Notes: generated from the letters alone by a model not told the origin. A stretch of 64,000 bases of DNA from Bradyrhizobium sp. SZCCHNS1050 (GCF_032484785.1 NZ_JAUETR010000001.1:3413501-3477500), one strand, 5' to 3'. Positions 17,355 through 26,862 are shown, numbered from the stretch's first letter. Numbers and translations are program-made.

Positions 17355-17459
17355 CCCTGGCTCAATCTGAAAACGGACTGCGATCTCCAGATCGCGAAGC
17401 GCGATCTTGGCAACACCCTCGACCGCATCGGGAACGTGAAAAAGCGGCGGTCGGCTTAA
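17355..17459 (+). pseudogene. Duplicated 3' end of higA
   Basis: The frame from 17355 reads PWLNLKTDCDLQIAKR followed by DLGNTLDRIGNVKKRRSA and a stop, clearly derived from the higA C-terminus (WLNLQTDYDVQIAKRDLGK). The match continues into the non-coding DNA after both stops (CACTGTCAC at 17341 and 17509). The repeat unit is about 168-169 bp, in direct tandem. An in-frame stop just upstream (17352) and the absence of a start make it a dead fragment. Confidence 0.85.
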
Positions 17460-17699
17460 AGGACTGGAGGCTTGGCTTGTCCGTGGCCAATTGGACCTCA
17501 AGTTCGTGCACTGTCACCGTGACGAATAGGTGTTAAGGCTGGCGATGGTGAATTCGTCGCTCATCCGCAGCCATTCCTATTAATTAGCTTGACGATTACT
17601 ATGCGAATGCAACCATAAAGAGTGTATTCTTTAATATCAATGGCCCGAGCGGTCAATATTCAGTAGTTCGACCATTTGCAAGAGAGGCAATCGATCCCG

Positions 17700-18228
17700 A
17701 TGCAAGTAAGCCAAAGTACGACCGCGCAGCCCGGATTTTTGCCGCTCGTCATAGTAGGAGCAGGACCTGCGGGTCTTGCGGCTGGAATTTCTTGTTTAAC
17801 GTCTGGCATCGACTTCCGAATCATCGACATGGGTAACTCGCTTGAGGGCCGCAGTCATGCAAGTCTCTCGGACCTGGGTCATGGGATCGGCGGAGCGGGT
17901 CTTTACTCAGATGGAAAGTTCTCGTTCTATCCGTCCGCAACGCAGCTTTGGCTCTTGGAGCCGCGTCATGATCTTGAAAAATCGTACGAATGGATGGCGT
18001 CGGAGCTGCACCGAATCGGAGTTCCATTACCGAACATTCCCTCGGACGTCTCAACCACGGAATCGACAGATTTAATAGCCGAACAGTTTCTAGAGAAGTC
18101 TTACGCGTCGCTTTATGCTAATTTTGAACAACGAGAAATCCTAATCCAGAAGATGCAAGGTGCTCTAACAGGTCGGATCTGGTCAAATACGAGGTTGTAC
18201 CAAGTTGAAGAACATGAGCGAGGGCGTC
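17700..18228 (+). pseudogene. FAD-dependent oxidoreductase, 3' part lost at IS junction
   Basis: The ATG at 17700 opens a frame with a dinucleotide-binding motif VIVGAGPAGLAAG (about residues 17-29) and an acidic strand end RIIDMG, as in class A flavoprotein monooxygenases and oxidoreductases. About 176 codons remain before the insertion-sequence end at 18229; the frame then reads nonsense inside the element until 18359. No matching C-terminal part is found beyond the element. The gene is visibly richer in A+T than its neighbours, so it was probably acquired by transfer. An AGAGAGG sits 12 nt before the ATG. Confidence 0.8.
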
Positions 18229-18246
18229 TGAGCTGCCACCGAAGTT

Positions 18247-19173
18247 TCATCCAGCAGAGTTTAGAGTCCGGGTGGGTTGTACGCCGAGTGGCGCGGGTGG
18301 AGCAACGGGCGATTGGCGGAGCTGGTCGGGGTTGCGCAGCCGATCGCCCGTTGCGGTGAGGTTGGCGGCAAAGGCCGCAGGGGTCTGGTATCTCAGCGAG
18401 GAATGCGGCCGCGCGTTGTTGTAGTCGGCAACCCAGGCGGCGAGCCTGCGCCTGGTATCATCGAGACCGAAGAACAGCGTTTCATTCAAGAACTCGTCGC
18501 GCATCCGGCCGTTGAAGCTCTCGACGAAGGCGTTCTGGATCGGCTTGCCCGGTGCGATGAAGTGCCAGTCGATCGCGTTGTCCCTGCACCAGGCCAGCAT
18601 CGCGTTGCTGGTAAACTCGGTGCCGTTGTCCGAGACGATCGAGCCCGGCTTGCCGCGCCGGGCGATGATCGAGGTCAGCTCCCGCGCCACCCGCCGCCCC
18701 GAGAGCGAAGTGTCGGCAATCGCGCCCAGGCACTCCTTGGTGACGTCGTCAACGATGTTGAGGATGCGGAAGCGCCGCCCGCCTACGAACTGATCGGACA
18801 CGAAGTCCAGCGACCAGCGCGCATTCGGCCTCGCATCGACCAGGATTGGCACGCGGACGCCGCAGGCCTTGCGGCGGCTGCGGCGCTTGCGCACCGTGAG
18901 CCCTTCCTCCCGGTAAAGTCGATGGACGCGGTTGATCCCGGACGGCTCGCCCTCCCGCCGCAACAGAATGAACAGCCGTCGATAGCCGAAGCGCCGCCGC
19001 TCGCTGGCGAGCTCGCGCAAGCGGCCCCGAAGCGCGGTGTCGGGGGGCCGGCGGGACCGGTAGCGGACCATCGTCCGGTCCGCTCCGACGATCGAACAGG
19101 CCCGCCGTTCCGACAGGCCCAGCTTGGCCTGCAGGTGCGCCGCCGCGGCGCGCTTGGCGGCAGGCCTTACCAT
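18247..19173 (-). CDS. IS3-family transposase OrfB (DDE integrase domain)
   Basis: This 308-residue protein has an N-terminal HTH_21-type segment (RRFGYRRLFILLRREG, about 60-75) and an rve DDE domain: D at WSLDFVSDQF (about residue 120), D at SIVSDNGTEF (about 180) and E at NAFVESFNGRMRDE (about 216). It is made as an OrfAB fusion by -1 frameshifting on the A7 run (complement of 19173-19179) where the frames overlap. Its stop lies inside the terminal repeat. It is intact, so the element may be active. Confidence 0.93.
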   Translation of the reverse strand: MVRPAAKRAAAAHLQAKLGLSERRACSIVGADRTMVRYRSRRPPDTALRGRLRELASERRRFGYRRLFILLRREGEPSGINRVHRLYREEGLTVRKRRSRRKACGVRVPILVDARPNARWSLDFVSDQFVGGRRFRILNIVDDVTKECLGAIADTSLSGRRVARELTSIIARRGKPGSIVSDNGTEFTSNAMLAWCRDNAIDWHFIAPGKPIQNAFVESFNGRMRDEFLNETLFFGLDDTRRRLAAWVADYNNARPHSSLRYQTPAAFAANLTATGDRLRNPDQLRQSPVAPPAPLGVQPTRTLNSAG

Positions 19174-19433
19174 TTTTTTGAGAGCAGCTCCCGCAGCGCG
19201 GCCGCATCGAGCATCTGCTCGGCCAGCAGCTTCTTCAGCTTGGCATTCTCGTCCTCGAGCGCCTTCAGCCGCTTGGCTTCGGAGACGTCCATGCCGCCGA
19301 ATTTAGCCTTCCAATTGTAGAACGTCGCTTCCGAAATCCCGTGCTTCCGAGCCAGATCGGCCGTCTTCGCACCGGCCTCGTGCTCCTTCAAAACCGCGAT
19401 GATCTGCTCTTCCGTGAACCGCTTTCGCTTCAT
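19167..19433 (-). CDS. IS3-family transposase OrfA
   Basis: This 88-residue protein has a helix-turn-helix (KTADLARKHGISEATFYNWK, about residues 23-42) and a leucine-zipper tail (LKALEDENAKLKKLL). The start MKRKRFTEEQIIAVLKEHE is typical of the IS407/ISL-like OrfA group. It overlaps OrfB by 7 nt at the slippery A7 sequence. Confidence 0.93.
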   Translation of the reverse strand: MKRKRFTEEQIIAVLKEHEAGAKTADLARKHGISEATFYNWKAKFGGMDVSEAKRLKALEDENAKLKKLLAEQMLDAAALRELLSKKW

Positions 19434-19563
19434 CTGTCCGTCCTTCGTCAGGCCGGACTCTAAATCGTTCTGGAGGAAATTCTTAGGGGCAGGTCACCGG
19501 GACGACAGCGGAGAACGAGGCGGGTGCGTGCCCATGCCATCAAGCTTGGCGCGCGCTCGACAA

Positions 19564-21588
19564 CTACTTCCTGATCTTCACGCCCTTGGTCGTGAACCGC
19601 TGCGGCCGCGGCTCGGCTCGCACCGGCCGCCGCGTGACGGCGGCCTTGCCCGTGCCGGGCGGCTGATGCGCGGGCACCAGCTGATCCGGGCGGGAGCCGA
19701 TCAAATCGGCGCGGCCCATGGCGCGGAGCGCGTCGCGCAGCACCGGCCAATTGTCCGGATCGTGATAGCGCAGGAACGCCTTGTGCAGGCGTCGCTGCTT
19801 CAGGCCCTTGATCGCCTCGACCTTGTCGCTGCCGTCATGGCGGACGCCGCGCAGCGGGTTGACGCCGGTGTGGTACATCGCGGTGGCCGTGGCCATCGGC
19901 GACGGCAGGAAGGTCTGGACTTGATCCGCGCGGTAGCGGTTCTTCTTCAGCCACAGCGCGAGGTTCATCATGTCCTCGTCGGACGTGCCGGGATGCGCGG
20001 CGATGAAATACGGGATCAGATAGTACTTCTTGCCCGCCTGCGCCGCGGCCGCATCGAACATCTGCTTGAAGCGGTCATAGCTGCCGATGCCCGGCTTCAT
20101 CATCTTGTCGAGCGGGCCGCGCTCGGTATGCTCCGGCGCGATCTTCAGATAGCCGCCGACGTGATGCGTGACCAGCTCCTTGATGTAGGCCGGGCTCTCG
20201 ACCGCGAGGTCGTAGCGCACGCCGGAGGCGACCATCACGCGCTTGACGCCCTTGACCTCGCGCACCTTGCGATAGAGCCGGATGAGGTCGTCATGCGAGG
20301 TGTTGAGGTTCGGGCAGATCTCCGGAAACACGCAGCTTGGCCGGCGGCACGCGGCCTCAACCTTGGGGTCCTTGCACGCCATCCGATACATGTTGGCGGT
20401 CGGGCCGCCGATGTCGGAGATCACGCCGGTAAAGCCCGGTGTCTTGTCGCGGATGCGCTCGATCTCCTGCAGGATGGAGCCCTCCGAGCGGCTCTGGATG
20501 ATGCGGCCCTCGTGCTCGGTGATCGAGCAGAAGGTACAGCCGCCGAAGCAGCCGCGCATGATCGTCACCGAGAACTTGATCATGTCCCAGGCCGGGATCT
20601 TGGCGTCGCCATAGGACGGATGCGGCGCGCGGGCATAGGGCAGATCGTAGACGCTGTCCATCTCCGCCATGGTCAGCGGGATCGGCGGCGGGTTGAGCCA
20701 GAGGTCGCGGTCGCCATGGCGCTGCACCAGCGGCCGCGCATTGCCCGGATTGCTCTCGCGATGGAGCACGCGCGAAGCGCGGGCATAGGCTTCCTTGTCG
20801 GCCTCGACCTGCTCGCAGGACGGCAGGCGGATGACGACGTCGCCCTTCTCCCGCGCCGCGCCTTCGTCGGCGGAGTCGAGATCGTCGGCGTGCAGCTCGA
20901 CGAAGCCCTCTGGCACTTTGCGGAACAGCGCGGTGCCGCGGACCGACTGGATGTCCTTGGGCGCTTCGCCGCCGGCGATGCGGTGCGCGACCTCGATCAC
21001 GGCGCGCTCGGCATTGCCGTAGATCAGGATGTCGGCCTTGGCGTCGGCCAGTACCGAGCGGCGCACCTTGTCGGACCAGTAGTCGTAATGCGCGATGCGG
21101 CGCAGCGACGCCTCGATGCCGCCGAGCACGAGCGGAACGTCCTTGAACGCCTCGCGGCAGCGCTGCGCATAGACCAGCGTGCAGCGGTCCGGCCGCCTGC
21201 CGCCTTCGCCATTTGGCGTATAGGCGTCGTCGCTGCGGATGCGGCGATCGGCGGTGTAGCGGTTGACCATGGAATCCATGTTGCCGCCGGTGACGCCGAA
21301 GAACACGCGCGGTTTGCCGAGCGCCTTGAACGGCTCGGCGGAGTGCCAATCGGGCTGCGAGATGATGCCGACGCGAAAGCCCTGGGCCTCGAGCAGCCGG
21401 CCGATGATCGCCATGCCGAAGGAAGGATGGTCGACATAGGCGTCGCCGGTCACCAGCACGATGTCGCAGGCGTCCCAGCCGAGCGCGTCCATCTCCTTGC
21501 GGCTCATCGGAAGGAACGGCGCAGGCCTGAGGTCCGCGCGATGGCGCGGCCAGGAACTCAGCGGTGGGGCGGTGAGGGCGATGTTCAT
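19564..21588 (-). CDS. ygiQ: YgiQ family radical SAM protein
   Basis: This 674-residue protein has an N-terminal YgiQ domain with a Rossmann/B12-binding-like fold ([17 protein letters not shown], about 42-58). The radical-SAM core has its 4Fe-4S cysteines at C347, C351 and C354 ([11 protein letters not shown]). A further cysteine pair lies in [13 protein letters not shown]. The C-terminal tail is basic and Pro-rich. The family is widespread but its reaction is not established. It is full length and monocistronic. The insertion sequence ends only about 70 bp past its stop, so the IS junction did not damage it. Confidence 0.93.
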   Translation of the reverse strand: MNIALTAPPLSSWPRHRADLRPAPFLPMSRKEMDALGWDACDIVLVTGDAYVDHPSFGMAIIGRLLEAQGFRVGIISQPDWHSAEPFKALGKPRVFFGVTGGNMDSMVNRYTADRRIRSDDAYTPNGEGGRRPDRCTLVYAQRCREAFKDVPLVLGGIEASLRRIAHYDYWSDKVRRSVLADAKADILIYGNAERAVIEVAHRIAGGEAPKDIQSVRGTALFRKVPEGFVELHADDLDSADEGAAREKGDVVIRLPSCEQVEADKEAYARASRVLHRESNPGNARPLVQRHGDRDLWLNPPPIPLTMAEMDSVYDLPYARAPHPSYGDAKIPAWDMIKFSVTIMRGCFGGCTFCSITEHEGRIIQSRSEGSILQEIERIRDKTPGFTGVISDIGGPTANMYRMACKDPKVEAACRRPSCVFPEICPNLNTSHDDLIRLYRKVREVKGVKRVMVASGVRYDLAVESPAYIKELVTHHVGGYLKIAPEHTERGPLDKMMKPGIGSYDRFKQMFDAAAAQAGKKYYLIPYFIAAHPGTSDEDMMNLALWLKKNRYRADQVQTFLPSPMATATAMYHTGVNPLRGVRHDGSDKVEAIKGLKQRRLHKAFLRYHDPDNWPVLRDALRAMGRADLIGSRPDQLVPAHQPPGTGKAAVTRRPVRAEPRPQRFTTKGVKIRK

Positions 21589-21720
21589 CGCCCACGCATA
21601 GAGCCGCAGCGCTGCGAGTTCAACCGAAGCCCCGGTCGCAGGCGAGGGCAGGTGGTCAATTTGTCCGGAATGGTTCCCGCGGCGTTGCGCGGCCGACCTG
21701 ACGTCGCGGTTCCTGCCGTC

Positions 21721-22407
21721 TCAGTTGAGGTGATGCGACGCGCCGTTGCGGCGCTTGAGCCAGCCATGGCCGAAATAGGCCAGCAGCGCGGCTGCGGCAA
21801 GCATGATCCACATCGAGGGCATCTTCGAGCGCGGGCTGCCGCCGGCCTCGCCGACCGTGACGGGCGCCATGCCGGGCTCGGTCATCGACACCAGCCGCAG
21901 GCCGGCGGCGTCGGTCGCGCGCCGCATGTCGGCGATGGCGGAGTGGGGCAGCGGGTCGGACGCGAACAGCCGACCTGTCGCCGGTGCGTCGGACGCGGCG
22001 AGGTCGCTCGGCGGCGGCTCCATCGAAGACTGCGCGGCCTGGGTGCCGGAGGGCAGCTGCGCAAAGGAGTTCAGGTTCGCCGGCCGATGCGGCTTCGGTC
22101 CGTGCTGCGCCATCCGGTCCGGCTTCTCGGCCTTGTCCATCTTCTTCGGCGTCATGCTCTGCGGCACCGCGACCCGCACCTGCGGCCGCGAATAGGACGC
22201 CGGCTGGGTGACGGCCAGCATGCGGTCGGACCAGGCCATATAGGCCTTGCAGAGATCGTTGCAGTACTGGCCGTTGACCATGTCGCCGTTGGCGGGGCCG
22301 GCCTGCGCGGCGCCGGGCGCGGCAATGCAGATGACGGAGACCAGCGCGGCGGCCGCTCCGAGCCTCGACGATGTCAAAACAGGCAATGCGCTCAACTGGC
22401 CGATCAT
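21721..22407 (-). CDS. Exported hypothetical protein with C-terminal anchor
   Basis: This 228-residue protein has a signal peptide (residues about 1-37, cleavage near AQA-G), a conserved-looking NGQYCNDLCKAYMAWSDRMLA segment with two cysteines (about 46-66), a Pro/Ala-rich disordered middle, and a C-terminal transmembrane helix (WIMLAAAALLAYFGHGWL) followed by a basic tail. It is probably anchored in the inner membrane facing the periplasm. I recognise no known domain. It is divergent from the HAD phosphatase gene, with about 110 bp between the starts. Confidence 0.75.
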   Translation of the reverse strand: MIGQLSALPVLTSSRLGAAAALVSVICIAAPGAAQAGPANGDMVNGQYCNDLCKAYMAWSDRMLAVTQPASYSRPQVRVAVPQSMTPKKMDKAEKPDRMAQHGPKPHRPANLNSFAQLPSGTQAAQSSMEPPPSDLAASDAPATGRLFASDPLPHSAIADMRRATDAAGLRLVSMTEPGMAPVTVGEAGGSPRSKMPSMWIMLAAAALLAYFGHGWLKRRNGASHHLN

Positions 22408-22519
22408 CGCAATTTCCCCCGTCGCGGTTTCACGCCGTTTGAGGAATAACGACAGCTGGTCTGGTCGAGAGTTGGATCAGATCGCGTCAACATCCGGATG
22501 AGTTGAGGTCAATTTGCTG

Positions 22520-23209
22520 ATGCGAGGCGTTATCAATAAAAGGGGACGGGCTTTGCTGTTCGACATCGACGGCACGCTCGCTGATACCGATGCGCTGCAT
22601 CTGCAGGCCTTCAACGCGGTGTTCGGGCCATATGGCCATGCGTTCGACCGCGCGCGGGCGGCACGCGAACTGCTCGGCCGATCCAATTTGTCGATCTCCG
22701 CCCAATTTCTGCCCGATGAGCCGCCCGAGCGGCGCGCGGCGGTCATGGCGCAGAAGGAGGAGGTGTTTCGCAGCCTCGCCGCCGGCGCGGTGCAGCCGCT
22801 GCCGGGCCTGATGGCGCTGCTCGATCGGGCCGCGGCGGCGGCGATTCCAGTGGTGGCCGTGACCAACGCGCCGCGGGCCAATGCCGAGCTGATCCTGCAC
22901 GGGCTCGGCCTGATGGACCGGTTTCGCGCCGTGGTCATCGGCGACGAGCTGCCGCACGGCAAGCCGCACCCGCTGCCCTATCTGGAAGGCCTGCGCGCGA
23001 TCGATGCCGTGCCGGAACGGTCGGTCGCCTTCGAGGATTCCCGCGCCGGCATCGCGGCGGCGACGGCGGCCGGCATCGCCACCGTCGGCATGCGCACCAA
23101 TCTCGGTCACGACGAGCTGATCGCGGCCGGCGCGGCGCTGACCGCGGCTGCGTTCGACGACGCCGGCGTGCTGGATCTGGTGATGGCGCGGCTGGGAGGG
23201 AGATTGTGA
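22520..23209 (+). CDS. HAD-family phosphatase (beta-phosphoglucomutase-like)
   Basis: From ATG 22520 the protein has 229 residues (a TTG two codons earlier is possible). Motif I is LLFDIDGTLADTD with D15 and D17, motif II is VVAVTNAPRAN, motif III lysine is in HGKPHPLPYL, and motif IV is SVAFEDSRAGIAAA. The alpha-helical cap after motif I (class C1) points to a phosphatase or phosphomutase acting on small sugar phosphates. The substrate is not predictable. Confidence 0.9.
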   Translation: MRGVINKRGRALLFDIDGTLADTDALHLQAFNAVFGPYGHAFDRARAARELLGRSNLSISAQFLPDEPPERRAAVMAQKEEVFRSLAAGAVQPLPGLMALLDRAAAAAIPVVAVTNAPRANAELILHGLGLMDRFRAVVIGDELPHGKPHPLPYLEGLRAIDAVPERSVAFEDSRAGIAAATAAGIATVGMRTNLGHDELIAAGAALTAAAFDDAGVLDLVMARLGGRL

Positions 23210-23955
23210 GCGACGCGTCGCCATCCGGCGATAATGCCGCCTGCGGCGGAGCTGACATGTCGCTGACATCCGGCAACAGCTTGCGGTCACCGCGCTTGCG
23301 GCATGGTGTCGACGAACGCGGCCGCCGGGTTGGCCGTGACGAGATCAAGGTGAGACGCATGCGCAAGTTGTTGATCGCGGCCGGCCCCTCGGAACAGCCG
23401 TTCCGGCTGATGTTGCAGGTCGATGACGAGGGATCAGCATCCAATCAGCGCGGCCGTCGCCCCAGTGGAGCAGGGCGAGCCAAGCGCGCCGATGGCCGCG
23501 CCAAGCGTTCGGCCCGGCCGTTTCGCTGGGCGCAGCCGTCGCGCGCAATGGCCGCCATCCTTCGCGGCTTGCGGGCGACGCTGCTGGCGTTCTCTCCCGT
23601 GGAGATCCGGAGCGATGTGAGCGTACGCCAGGAGGCCTTGCGGGACATGTCGCCGGTTGTGCCGCGGCTCCGCGCCGTCGGCGGCTGCGGAGGAACGCGC
23701 GAGGCCGCCGCCGTGCCGGCCGGCGCGCTCAATGCGATGGTCTGCGCTGCGGCCACGCCGCGCCATCACGTCCGGTCGATGGAGACGCCGCGTGCCCAGC
23801 GCCGGCGGCTGCGCGCCTGCTGATCGCATCACCGCATGGGTGCCCCTGCATGCACCGTCCGTCGCAACTTGCTTGTCCGCAGCCCGATGCCGTGATTGAA
23901 ACGGACGGTGCGCGCCAGGCTCGCTGTGCTCGCCTCGCAGAAGGACGGATCGATC
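23210..23955. other. 746-bp stretch without a convincing gene
   Basis: A GTG-started frame (23206-23823) overlaps the HAD stop but its translation is Arg/Ala/Ser-rich with no hydrophobic core or motif, and competing frames on the other strand look the same. I see no hairpin or repeat worth naming here. It may be a decayed gene or a regulatory region for the hydrolase at 23956. Confidence 0.5.
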
Positions 23956-24786
23956 ATGTTCGTGGCGCGTGTCCTGCCGATGGCCGCCGCCTTTCTCTGC
24001 GCGACCGCCGCCCTCGCGGCCGACAAGCCCGGCGACACCAGGGGTACGGTGCTGGAGCCGTCGCCGGCCAATCTTGCGCTGACCTGGAGCGGGGCCAACC
24101 TGGTGTTGCCGGCGACACTCGCCGGCGGACGGCGCTGGGAGGGCCGTGCGGAGGACGCGCCCGACGTGATCGGGATCGCGCCGCTCGTGATCGTGATGCA
24201 CGGGTCGAGCGGCGTCGCGCCGGCGGTGAAGGAGTTCCAGGCCTGGCTCGCCGACGAGCTCGGAGTGGCATCGGTGGCGCCCGACAGCCTCGCGATTCCC
24301 GACCGGCTGACCTACACCTCGCCGGTCGACGTCGCGACCTATGAGCACGTCCACGCCTTGCGGCTGGCCGAGCTGGAGAACGCGCTGAAGGCGTCGCGCG
24401 ACTGGAGCTGGGTCGACCGGCTGCGGATCGTGCTGGCGGGCACCAGCGAGGGCGCGGTGGCGGTCGGCCGCTACGCCGGCAAGGACGTGGCGGCGCGGCT
24501 GATCTTTTCGTGGTCGTGCGAGGACAACTACTTCGTCACCGCGCCCGGACTCGGCATCGGCCCGACCGAGCCGGTGCTGAACGCGATTTCGGCGCGCGAT
24601 CCCTATTTCTCGGCCGCCAATCCCTGGAACAAGGACCGCGCCGTCACCGGCTCCTGCGCCGCCGCGCTCAAGGACGATGCGAAGGCGGAGGTGATGGTGA
24701 TCGATGCCGACGTCCATACGATCCTGAACCGGCCGGAGGTGCACGAGCGGAGCGCGCGATTCCTGCGCGGCGTGTTGGATCCGTGA
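23956..24786 (+). CDS. Secreted alpha/beta hydrolase (dienelactone-hydrolase-like)
   Basis: The ATG at 23956 is preceded by GAAGGA and gives 276 residues with a clean signal peptide (MFVARVLPMAAAFLCATAALA-AD). The fold markers are VIVMHGSSGV (oxyanion loop), a nucleophile elbow GTSEGA (GxSxG) and a late DVHTIL histidine. An upstream in-frame start at 23896 would bury the signal peptide and is rejected. It is likely a periplasmic esterase or hydrolase. It is followed 23 nt later by the amidotransferase gene, so the two may be co-transcribed. Confidence 0.82.
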   Translation: MFVARVLPMAAAFLCATAALAADKPGDTRGTVLEPSPANLALTWSGANLVLPATLAGGRRWEGRAEDAPDVIGIAPLVIVMHGSSGVAPAVKEFQAWLADELGVASVAPDSLAIPDRLTYTSPVDVATYEHVHALRLAELENALKASRDWSWVDRLRIVLAGTSEGAVAVGRYAGKDVAARLIFSWSCEDNYFVTAPGLGIGPTEPVLNAISARDPYFSAANPWNKDRAVTGSCAAALKDDAKAEVMVIDADVHTILNRPEVHERSARFLRGVLDP

Positions 24787-24809
24787 TCGGGCGGGCGGAG
24801 GTTTGACGA

Positions 24810-25634
24810 GTGCTGAGACTGCTCGTGCTCGAAGGCAACTCGCTGGACGGCCGGCGCCGCTGGGCCGAGGTCGCCGGCGCCACGCCGTCGGAGAGCTACG
24901 CGGCCGTGCTGCGCGCGCTGGCGCCGCACGCGGCGATTGACATCGCCACGCCCGCTGATGCCGATGCGCGCCTGCCGCAGCCGATCGAGGCCTATCAGGG
25001 CATCGTCATCACCGGATCAGCGCTCAACATCTATCAGCGCGAGCCGGAAGCGCTGCGCCAGATCGAGCTGGTGCGGACGATCTTCGCGCGGGGCGTGCCG
25101 ATGTTCGGCTCATGCTGGGGACTCCAGCTCGCAACCGTGGCGGCCGGCGGCGAGGTGTCGCTCAATCCGGCCGGCCGTGAGGTCGGCTTTGCGCGCAAGA
25201 TCGCGCTGACGGAGGCGGGCCGCGACCATCCGATGCATGCGGCGCGGGGCGCCGTGTTCGATGCCCCGGCGATCCATAGCGACATCGTCACCCGGCTGCC
25301 GCCGGATGCGACGGTCACCGCGCATAATGCCATGAGCGAGGTGCAGGCCGCGGAGATCCGCAGCGGCTACGGCCGGTTCTGGGGCGTCCAATATCATCCC
25401 GAATTCAGCCTGCAGGACGTTGCCTGGGTGCTCCGCCGCATCGGCCAGCCGCTGGTCGAGGAGGGCTTCTTCGTCGATCCGGCGGAGCTCGAGCGCTACG
25501 CAGCCGATCTCGCCACCCTGCATCACGACCGCGCCCGGCGCGACATTCTGTGGCGGCTCGGGCTCGACCAGGACGTCGCGAATGACGGGGTCCGGCAGGC
25601 CGAGATCAGCAACTGGATCGCCTCGCTCGCGTGA
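24810..25634 (+). CDS. Class I glutamine amidotransferase
   Basis: This 274-residue GATase1 protein starts at GTG 24810. The nucleophile is the cysteine of MFGSCWGLQLA (about residue 103), and the His-Glu pair lies in VQYHPEF (about 194-198). It resembles the stand-alone GMP-synthase-like or gamma-glutamyl hydrolase-type amidotransferases. The C-terminal 75 residues extend beyond the core domain. Its partner or substrate is unknown. It converges with lrgB, with 11 bp between stops. Confidence 0.87.
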   Translation: MLRLLVLEGNSLDGRRRWAEVAGATPSESYAAVLRALAPHAAIDIATPADADARLPQPIEAYQGIVITGSALNIYQREPEALRQIELVRTIFARGVPMFGSCWGLQLATVAAGGEVSLNPAGREVGFARKIALTEAGRDHPMHAARGAVFDAPAIHSDIVTRLPPDATVTAHNAMSEVQAAEIRSGYGRFWGVQYHPEFSLQDVAWVLRRIGQPLVEEGFFVDPAELERYAADLATLHHDRARRDILWRLGLDQDVANDGVRQAEISNWIASLA

Positions 25635-25645
25635 CGCTGAGAACG

Positions 25646-26356
25646 CTACCGCATGAACTGAATGATGAGCGGCGCCAGCGCCACGTTCATCAGCCCGACC
25701 AGCACCATCACGAGGCCGGCGATCGCGCCTTCCTCGCGGCCGATCTGGTGGGCGCGCGCGGTGCCCGCACCATGCGCGCCGACGCCGAACAGCGCGCCCT
25801 TGGCGAGCGTCGAGCGCAGTGGCAGCCGCGCCAGCACGACGTCGCCGACGGCGGCGCCGATGATGCCGGTGAGCACGACGAACACGGCCGTGAGATCGGG
25901 GATGCCGCCGATCTCGCCTGAGACTTCCATCGCGAACGGCGTGCTCATCGAGCGCGGCAACAGGCTCAGACGCAGCTCGCCATCGATGCCGAGGACATAG
26001 GCCAGTGCCCAACTGGTCGCCACGGCGGTGAGGCTGCCCGCGACCATGCCGGCCAACAGCAGCGGCCAGCGGCGGCGGATCAGCGCGCGTTGCTCATAGA
26101 TCGGCACGGCGAAGGCGACGGTGGCCGGGCCGAGCAGCGCCACCAGCCAATGCGTGCCGCGGATGTAGTCGCGATAGGAGACGTTGAGCGCGAGCGCCGC
26201 GATCATCAGCAGCGCGGGCGCCACCGCGAGCGGCATCAGCCACCAGCGCGGCCAGCGCCGGTGCACGCGCTTCGCCAGCAGATAGAGCAGGATCGTCGCG
26301 AGCGACCAGACCGCCGCCTGGATCAGCGGCTCACGCCACAGCGCGGCGAGGGTCAT
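25646..26356 (-). CDS. lrgB: LrgB/CidB-family membrane protein
   Basis: This 236-residue integral membrane protein has six or seven hydrophobic segments. The family core LLPRSMSTPFAMEVSGEIGG (about 135-155) and GAHGAGTARA (about 194-203) are the LrgB signature. With LrgA it forms a system linked to murein-hydrolase control and, in some bacteria, to export of small glycolate- or pyruvate-like acids. Its start overlaps the end of lrgA by 26 nt, so the two are translated together. Confidence 0.93.
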   Translation of the reverse strand: MTLAALWREPLIQAAVWSLATILLYLLAKRVHRRWPRWWLMPLAVAPALLMIAALALNVSYRDYIRGTHWLVALLGPATVAFAVPIYEQRALIRRRWPLLLAGMVAGSLTAVATSWALAYVLGIDGELRLSLLPRSMSTPFAMEVSGEIGGIPDLTAVFVVLTGIIGAAVGDVVLARLPLRSTLAKGALFGVGAHGAGTARAHQIGREEGAIAGLVMVLVGLMNVALAPLIIQFMR

Positions 26357-26750
26357 GACGCTCGGTCCAACGGTAGCAGAGGTCGATCGTGAGCGCGGTC
26401 ACGCACATCACGGCGGTGGTGCTGACGACGATCAAGGCAAAGATCTTCAGGCCAAGCAGGCCGAACAGCTCGCGATGGTCGAGCAGCGCCAGCACCGCCG
26501 GCACGAAGAACAGCAGCATCTCGGCGAGCATCCAGTTCGCGCCGCGCTTCATGCTGGCGACCTTCAGCCCGCCGGCCAGGAACAGGGCGAGCGCGAGTGC
26601 CATTCCGATGATGCCGCCGGGCAATGGCAGGCCGGTCGTCCGGGCCAGCGCCTCGCCGACAGCCCAGAACAGGCCGAGCAGGCCGATCTGCACCAGTCGG
26701 CTGCGGCGGAACAGGCGATGGACCCCAATGGAAATGTTGCGATGCATCAT
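26331..26750 (-). CDS. lrgA: LrgA/CidA-family holin-like protein
   Basis: This 139-residue protein has four hydrophobic segments. The family pattern is LGLFWAVGEALARTTGLPLPGGIIGMALAL (residues about 24-55), with a later LLFFVPAVLAL. It is first in a two-gene operon with lrgB. A LysR regulator is transcribed divergently from a short, AT-rich 112-bp gap, the usual arrangement of cidABR-type loci. Confidence 0.92.
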   Translation of the reverse strand: MMHRNISIGVHRLFRRSRLVQIGLLGLFWAVGEALARTTGLPLPGGIIGMALALALFLAGGLKVASMKRGANWMLAEMLLFFVPAVLALLDHRELFGLLGLKIFALIVVSTTAVMCVTALTIDLCYRWTERHDPRRAVA

Positions 26751-26787
26751 GCGGCGGCGTCCAAAAAGTGATTGTGCTTTTCAAGGT

Positions 26788-26804
26788 ATGCCGCATCGCA
26801 GCAT
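26788..26804. promoter_or_regulatory. LysR-type operator candidate between lrgA and lysR
   Basis: ATGCCGC (26788-26794) and GCAGCAT (26798-26804) are 7-bp arms with one mismatch around a 3-bp centre. The site is in the AT-rich divergent region, 38 bp from the lrgA start and 59 bp from the regulator start, where a LysR protein would control both. Confidence 0.45.
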
Positions 26805-26862
26805 GTAGAAAGCGAATTGAATGAATGGTAATAAGTCCAAAATAGAATACTAGGGCGCGATT

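Larger units (their letters stand above)
18229..19496 (-). mobile_element. IS3-family insertion sequence (IS407-like group)
   Basis: The element is about 1268 bp. Its ends are imperfect terminal inverted repeats of about 43 bp: the left end begins TGAGCTGCCACC (18229) and the right end, read inwards, TGACCTGCCCC (19496). Both run to a shared TTTAGAGTCCGG. It carries two overlapping frames in the IS3 arrangement. The flanking bases (CGTC on the left, CCGG on the right) do not form a target-site duplication, which suggests a deletion or rearrangement after insertion. Confidence 0.88.

Noticed and set aside
18260..19465. Shorter boundaries for the insertion sequence (TTTAGAGTCCGG to TTTAGAGTCCGG)
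   Set aside because: Similarity between the two ends continues outward to TGA(G/C)CTGCC, and the transposase stop lies outside the shorter boundary, so the element is 18229-19496.
19399..22449. 1016-codon plus-strand frame over ygiQ and the exported protein gene
   Set aside because: It is antisense to a full-length YgiQ with intact radical-SAM cysteines. Long antisense frames are expected in very GC-rich DNA.
23206..23823. GTG-started frame overlapping the HAD stop by GTGA
   Set aside because: The overlap mimics coupling, but the product is Arg/Ser-rich and has no domain, no hydrophobic core and no ribosome-binding site. Kept only as a possible decayed gene.
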